Shown here: positions 59,796-64,000 of the stretch, one piece after another
Position numbering within the stretch: position 1 is the first letter of the stretch
How the letters are laid out: each line of letters starts with the position of its first letter
Assembly (NCBI RefSeq): GCF_046156265.1
Contig: NZ_JAWDIR010000011.1
Span: 806,001 to 870,000, forward strand
Direction: 5' to 3'
Source: CAMDHY01 sp046156265
GTDB taxonomy: Bacteria > Pseudomonadota > Alphaproteobacteria > Rhizobiales > Segnochrobactraceae
DNA length: 64,000 nucleotides
Translations under genes and position numbers: made by a program
Notes under the pieces: model-generated
Told to the model about the DNA's origin: nothing
The model's input: only the letters and a program-made list of their open reading frames with translations
Databases searched by the model: none

Positions 59796-60764
59796 ATGCT
59801 CGTGAAGGTTGACCCGACCGCGCCGGCCCTTCTCGACTTGCCGATCAACCCGGTGCCGCCGGGCGTGCGGACGCTGACGGTCGCCGGCCGTTGGAACGTG
59901 CCGCTGCGCGTCGCGCTGTGGCCGGCCACCGGCGAGGCGCGCGGCACGGTGGTGATCGTGCAGGGCCGGGCGGAGTTCATCGAGAAATATTTCGAGACGA
60001 TCGCCGACCTGCAGAAGCGCGGCTTCGCCGTCGCCACCTTCGACCTGCGCGGCCAGGGCGGCTCCGGCCGCCTGACGAAGGACCCGCACGTCGGCCACGT
60101 CGCCTCGTTCCACGACTATGTCGCCGACATCGAGACGGTGATGCGCAAGGCGGTGATGCCGGCGCTGCCGCCGCCCTATACAGCGCTCGCCCATTCCACC
60201 GGCGGCGCCGTCGTGCTCCTCGGCGTGCGTCGGCTGCACCCGCTGTTCTCGCGCCTCGTCACCGTCTCGCCGCTACTGGGGTTCGGCGAACGCAACATGC
60301 CGGACTGGGTGTTCGCCTCTGTGCTGGAGGTCTCCTGCCTCATCGGGCTCGGGCGCAAGCAGGTCTCCGCCCGCCGGCCCGGCGCCGGCGAGCCCGGCGT
60401 CTTCGAGGGCAACCCGCTGACGTCGGACCACGCCCGCTTCTCCCGCAACCTCGCCGTCCTCGATGCCGCCCCGGCGCTGCGCCTCGGCGCGCCGACGATC
60501 GGCTGGGTGAAGGCCGCGCGCGACACCATGGTGACGCTGAAGAAGGCCGAACTCGTCGAGCGGATGACGCTGCCGACGCTGATCTTCGCCTCCGGCCGCG
60601 ACCGTGTCGTCGATGCCCGTGCCGTCGAGCGCTTCGGCAAGCGGCTCGTCAACGGCGGCGTCATCCTCGTTCCGGGCGCGCGCCACGAACTGATGATGGA
60701 AGCCGACCGCTTCCGTGAGCCATTCTGGGCGGCGTTCGACGCCTTCGTGCCCGGCGAGGAGTGA
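59796..60764 (+). CDS. Alpha/beta hydrolase, lysophospholipase-like
   Basis: A 322-residue serine hydrolase of the Hydrolase_4/PldB group. VVIVQGRAEFIEKYFE is the oxyanion region; the nucleophile elbow is AHSTGG (Ala in place of the usual first Gly) near 128-133. The Asp lies in FASGRDRVVDA near 268 and the His in GARHELMMEADRFR near 292-305. Monoacylglycerol or lysophospholipid hydrolysis is likely. The SMR gene begins just after its stop. Confidence 0.88.
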   Translation: MLVKVDPTAPALLDLPINPVPPGVRTLTVAGRWNVPLRVALWPATGEARGTVVIVQGRAEFIEKYFETIADLQKRGFAVATFDLRGQGGSGRLTKDPHVGHVASFHDYVADIETVMRKAVMPALPPPYTALAHSTGGAVVLLGVRRLHPLFSRLVTVSPLLGFGERNMPDWVFASVLEVSCLIGLGRKQVSARRPGAGEPGVFEGNPLTSDHARFSRNLAVLDAAPALRLGAPTIGWVKAARDTMVTLKKAELVERMTLPTLIFASGRDRVVDARAVERFGKRLVNGGVILVPGARHELMMEADRFREPFWAAFDAFVPGEE

Positions 60765-60766
60765 CG

Positions 60767-61096
60767 ATGGCCTACATCTTCCTTGCTGTCGCGATCGTCG
60801 CCGAGGTGATCGCCACCACGGCGCTGAAGTCCGCCGACGGCTTCACCAGGCTGTGGCCGTCGCTCACCGTCGTCGTCGGCTACGGCCTGGCCTTCTTCCT
60901 GCTGTCGCTGGCGCTGCGCACCTTGTCGCTCGGCTTCAGCTACGCAGTGTGGGCGGGCCTCGGCATCGTGCTCGCCGCCACGGCCGGCATCGTCTTCTAC
61001 GGCGAGAAGATCGACCTCGCCGGTGCGCTCGGCCTCGCGATGATCATCGGCGGCGTCGTCGTGCTCAAGACGTTGTCCGGCATGAGCGGCCACTGA
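60767..61096 (+). CDS. SMR-family multidrug efflux transporter (EmrE-like)
   Basis: A 109-residue protein with four membrane helices. Glu13 in AIVAEVIATTALK matches EmrE Glu14, which binds drug and proton in the dimer. GLGIVLAATAGIVFYGE lies in helix three. The ATG at 60767, two bases past the hydrolase stop and after GAGGAG, matches the family N terminus. A guanidinium exporter (Gdx type) is an alternative, since the two subgroups look alike. Confidence 0.9.
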   Translation: MAYIFLAVAIVAEVIATTALKSADGFTRLWPSLTVVVGYGLAFFLLSLALRTLSLGFSYAVWAGLGIVLAATAGIVFYGEKIDLAGALGLAMIIGGVVVLKTLSGMSGH

Positions 61097-61139
61097 GGCC
61101 GCCCGCAGGGCCGGGCAGACAGCGGCTCTGCGAGTTGGG

Positions 61140-62441
61140 TCAGTCCGATCCGCTTTCCCGTGCGACCGCCCGCCAGCCGATGTCGCGCCGGCAGAAGCCG
61201 CCCGGCCAGTCGATCCGGTCCACGGCGGTGTAGGCGCGCCGCTGCGCCTCCGCAGCCGTGGCGCCGGTCGCCGTCACGGCCAGCACGCGGCCGCCGTTGG
61301 CGATGAGCGTGCCGTCGTCGGCCAGCGCGGTGCCGGCGTGGAAAACCGTCGCGCCCGTCGCCTCCGCGGCAGGGAGACCGCCGATCGCCGTGCCCTTCTT
61401 CGGTTCGCCCGGATAGCCCGCGGCCGCCATCACCACCGTCAGCGCCGTCTCGTCCCGCCACCGCGGCACCGCGCCGGCGAGATGGCCGGTGGCGCAGCGG
61501 TACAGGAGGTCGAGGAGGTCGTCCTCCAGCCGCGGCATCAGCACCTGGCACTCCGGGTCGCCGAAGCGGACGTTGTACTCGATCAGCTCCGGGCCCTTCG
61601 CGGTGATCATCAGCCCGGCAAAGAGCACGCCCTGGAACGGCGTGCCGCGGGCGGCGAGTGCCGCCACCGTCGGCCGCACGATCTCCGCCATCGCCCGCTC
61701 GGTCATCTCGGCCGTCATCACCGTCGCCGGCGAGTAGGCGCCCATGCCGCCGGTGTTCGGTCCCTCGTCGCCGTCGAAGACGCGCTTGTGGTCCTGAGCG
61801 GTGCCGAACGGGACTACGGTCACGCCGTCCGTCAGGGCGAACAGGCTCGCCTCCTCGCCTTCGAGGAAGGCCTCCACCACCACCTCGGCGCCGGCCGCGC
61901 CGAAGGCACCCTCGAAGCAGGCGTCGACGGCCTCCAGCGCCTCCGCGGTCGTCATGGCGATGACGACGCCCTTGCCGGCGGCGAGGCCGTCGGCCTTCAC
62001 CACCATCGGCGCGCTGCTCATCTCGACATAGGCGCGCGCCGAGGCGGCGTCGCGGAAGCGGGCGTAGGCGGCGGTCGGGATGCCGACTTCTGCACACAGG
62101 TCCTTGGTGAAGCCCTTGGAGCCTTCCAGCTGCGCGGCGGCGGCGCTCGGTCCGAAGACGATGATGCCGGCTTCGGTCAGCCGGTCGGCGAGCCCGGCGA
62201 CGAGCGGCGCCTCCGGCCCGACCACCACCAGGTCGACGCCGTTGTCGCGGCAGAACGCCACCGTCGCCGGTGCGTCTCCGACCGCGATCGGCACCAGGTC
62301 GGCGACGGTGGCGATGCCCGGGTTGCCCGGTGCCGCCCACAGCTTGCCGAGCCGCGGCGACTGCGCCAGCTTCCAGGCGAGCGCGTGCTCGCGCCCGCCG
62401 GAGCCGATCACGAGCACGTTGAGGCGGTCGTCGGAGGTCAT
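61140..62441 (-). CDS. purD: Phosphoribosylamine--glycine ligase
   Basis: A 433-residue ATP-grasp enzyme for step two of purine synthesis. VLVIGSGGREHALAWKLAQSP opens the N domain. GSKGFTKDLCAEVGIPTA and VVKADGLAAGKGV form the ATP-grasp, and EYNVRFGDPECQVLMP carries metal-binding Glu/Asn. It is alone here, divergent from ubiA across 132 bases. Confidence 0.98.
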   Translation of the reverse strand: MTSDDRLNVLVIGSGGREHALAWKLAQSPRLGKLWAAPGNPGIATVADLVPIAVGDAPATVAFCRDNGVDLVVVGPEAPLVAGLADRLTEAGIIVFGPSAAAAQLEGSKGFTKDLCAEVGIPTAAYARFRDAASARAYVEMSSAPMVVKADGLAAGKGVVIAMTTAEALEAVDACFEGAFGAAGAEVVVEAFLEGEEASLFALTDGVTVVPFGTAQDHKRVFDGDEGPNTGGMGAYSPATVMTAEMTERAMAEIVRPTVAALAARGTPFQGVLFAGLMITAKGPELIEYNVRFGDPECQVLMPRLEDDLLDLLYRCATGHLAGAVPRWRDETALTVVMAAAGYPGEPKKGTAIGGLPAAEATGATVFHAGTALADDGTLIANGGRVLAVTATGATAAEAQRRAYTAVDRIDWPGGFCRRDIGWRAVARESGSD

Positions 62442-62573
62442 GGTGTCGGCCCGTCTGCTTGGCGGAGGTCGGGGCCGCGCTTAGCACGGCGGGACCGCCG
62501 GCGCGACGGGCGATCGCACCGCCTTGACGCGGCGGCCCGGCGGTGGTGCACCAGCGGGGGAGGGAGGACGCCG

Positions 62574-63515
62574 ATGACCGACCGTGCCGTCGCCGACGCC
62601 GACCGCGGCAACTGGGTGGACCGCTGGGCGCCGCTGTCGTGGCGGCCTTATGCTCGCCTCGCGCGGCTCGACCGGCCGATCGGCTGGTGGCTGTTGTTGT
62701 GGCCGTGCTGGTGGTCGGCGGCGCTGGCCGCGGTCGCAGCCGGGGCGCCGTACCCTAACCCGTGGCACCTGGTGCTGTTTCTCGTCGGGGCCATCGTCAT
62801 GCGTGGCGCCGGGTGCACCTACAACGACGTCGTCGACCGCGACGTCGACGCGCAGGTGACGCGCACCCGCTCGCGGCCGATCCCGAGCGGCCAGGTGAGC
62901 GCGAAGCGTGCCTTCGCCTTCGCCGTGGCGCTCTCCTTCGTCGGCCTTGCGGTGCTCCTGCAGTTCAACTTGACGACGATCCTCGTCGGCGCCGGCTCGC
63001 TCGTCGTCGTCGCCGCCTATCCGTTCGCCAAGCGCGTCACTGACTGGCCGCAGATGGTGCTCGGCCTCGCCTTCTCGTGGGGAGCCTTCCTCGGCTGGAC
63101 CGCGGTGTTCGGCGAACTGGCGCTCGCGCCGGTGGCGCTCTACCTCGCCGCCATCCTGTGGACGATCGGCTACGACACCATCTACGCCCACCAGGACCGC
63201 CGCGACGACGCCATCGTCGGGATCCGCTCCACGGCGCGCCTGTTCGGCCGCTACACCAAGCTCTCGATCGGTGGCTTGTTCGTGGCGACGGTCGTGGCGC
63301 TCGCCGTGGCGTTCGCGCTCGTCGGGGCAGGGTGGCCGGCCTACGTTGGCCTCGCCGCTTTCGCCGTCCATCTCGCCTGGCAGGTGATCACGCTCGACGA
63401 GGACGATCCGGCGCGCTGCCTGATGCTGTTCCGCTCCAACCGCATCGCCGGCTGGATGCCGTTTTTGGGCCTTGTTGCCGACGCGGGACTTCGCGCCGCC
63501 GGTGTCGGTGGCTGA
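62574..63515 (+). CDS. ubiA: 4-hydroxybenzoate octaprenyltransferase
   Basis: A 313-residue membrane prenyltransferase of ubiquinone synthesis. DRPIGWWLLLWPCWW precedes the first Asp-rich motif NDVVDRDVDAQVTRTRSRP near 85-103; the second is YDTIYAHQDRRDD near 203. About nine hydrophobic segments fit the family. The ATG at 62574 follows GGAGGACGCC. Confidence 0.96.
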   Translation: MTDRAVADADRGNWVDRWAPLSWRPYARLARLDRPIGWWLLLWPCWWSAALAAVAAGAPYPNPWHLVLFLVGAIVMRGAGCTYNDVVDRDVDAQVTRTRSRPIPSGQVSAKRAFAFAVALSFVGLAVLLQFNLTTILVGAGSLVVVAAYPFAKRVTDWPQMVLGLAFSWGAFLGWTAVFGELALAPVALYLAAILWTIGYDTIYAHQDRRDDAIVGIRSTARLFGRYTKLSIGGLFVATVVALAVAFALVGAGWPAYVGLAAFAVHLAWQVITLDEDDPARCLMLFRSNRIAGWMPFLGLVADAGLRAAGVGG

Positions 63516-63519
63516 GAGA

Positions 63520-64000
63520 TCAGCGCTTGAACCCCGCGCGTCCGCCCTCGTGGACGCGCAGCGACGGTCCGCCGGCCCGCACCAGGGGGCGGGGGGCGGC
63601 ATCGGGTGCGGCCGTGGCGATCACCGCGTCGATCGGCGCGGCGATGCCGTCACGGTCGACGAACAGCCGCGGCAGCCGGAGCGCTTTCGACCAGCCGTCA
63701 AGAAGGCGGGCGGCCTCGTCGACCGTATCGGTCGCGCCGAGCGGCACCGTCAGGCCCGGGTCGGAGTGGACGAGCAGGAAGGAAATCTCGTCGAGATCAT
63801 CCGAGATGCACACCCCGACGCCGCGGAAGGCGGCGACCGGGATCACCATCGTCATCGCCACGCCCGAGAGGCGCCGCCGGATGACGGCGTGTGTCTCGTC
63901 GAGCACCAGCGACAGCAGCGCGTCGTTGCCGACGACGCCCTCTTCGGCGGCGAAGCGGTGGGGCAGCAGGTCGTCGGCGGCGCGCGGGGCGCGGTCGGCG
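63520..64000 (-). CDS. Unassigned conserved protein (DUF6101-like), 5' end beyond the window
   Basis: The frame is open from the stop at 63520 to the window edge, giving at least 159 residues. The part seen has LLPHRFAAEEG, MVIPVAAFRGVGVCISDD and a basic C terminus. I recognise no catalytic motif. A DUF6101 assignment is from memory of the family's general look and is tentative. A GTG at 63906 is an internal codon, not the start, because coding sequence continues upstream of it. It is convergent with ubiA. Confidence 0.6.
   Translation of the reverse strand, partial: ADRAPRAADDLLPHRFAAEEGVVGNDALLSLVLDETHAVIRRRLSGVAMTMVIPVAAFRGVGVCISDDLDEISFLLVHSDPGLTVPLGATDTVDEAARLLDGWSKALRLPRLFVDRDGIAAPIDAVIATAAPDAAPRPLVRAGGPSLRVHEGGRAGFKR

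Overview
The window is very GC-rich chromosomal DNA from an alphaproteobacterium, most likely of the order Hyphomicrobiales (Rhizobiales). The case rests on several features. There is a bcsN-bcsA-bcsB cellulose operon. The gene block rpsB-tsf-pyrH-frr-uppS-cdsA-dxr-rseP-bamA-lpxD-fabZ-lpxA-lpxI-lpxB carries LpxI rather than LpxH. It is followed by gltA, gltX, comEC and lexA in the order familiar from this group. The lexA promoter carries a GTTC-N7-GTTC SOS box (read as GAAC-N7-GAAC along the gene). A small heat-shock gene has a ROSE-like leader and an RpoH-like promoter. The genus cannot be fixed from the sequence alone. No phage, insertion sequence, CRISPR array or replication origin was seen.

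Layout. 0-1.5 kb: an ECF41-type sigma factor with its usual carboxymuconolactone-decarboxylase-like partner and a matching promoter. 1.5-3.2 kb: thiE-thiD under a TPP riboswitch. 3.2-5.2 kb: a metallophosphoesterase/glycosyltransferase pair that resembles plcP-agt, the phosphate-starvation membrane-lipid remodelling pair. 5.2-6.2 kb: a K+-channel-like protein and CreA. 6.4-14.7 kb: the cellulose operon. 15-18 kb: an ABC importer of the nitrate/sulfonate/taurine type. 18-21.5 kb: a tightly overlapping minus-strand operon (GT2, acyl-CoA dehydrogenase-like, PIG-L deacetylase, NodS-like methyltransferase) with no assigned product; it is the best candidate for an undescribed pathway here. 21.9-36.8 kb: tRNA-Val and the translation/isoprenoid/envelope core. 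36.8-43 kb: citrate synthase, glutamyl-tRNA synthetase, ComEC and LexA. 43.2-46 kb: an FMN-binding PPOX-like protein, tRNA-Leu, and a LysR regulator divergent from a DMT exporter. 46-52.8 kb: gltB, a GST-like gene and gltD. 53-61 kb: a more accessory stretch of small regulator/enzyme pairs, an Hsp20, a hydrolase and an SMR transporter, with three long intergenic palindromic repeats. 61-64 kb: purD, ubiA and the 3' part of an unassigned gene cut by the window edge.

How it fits together. The 22-37 kb block couples ribosome components and nucleotide supply to building the envelope: isoprenoid carrier (dxr, uppS), phospholipid (cdsA), lipid A (lpxD, fabZ, lpxA, lpxI, lpxB), and outer-membrane insertion and stress proteolysis (bamA, rseP). 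Because LpxI already supplies the UDP-diacylglucosamine hydrolase, the LpxH-looking gene at 3.4 kb is better read as PlcP, feeding diacylglycerol to the next-door glycosyltransferase. Regulation is unusually legible in this window. It includes an ECF41 promoter, a TPP riboswitch whose core holds the ribosome binding site, a LexA operator set inside the lexA promoter, an ArsR operator over a probably leaderless start, a MerR-type 19-bp-spacer promoter, and an RNA-thermometer-like leader. All such calls are from inspection and would need calculation or experiment to confirm.
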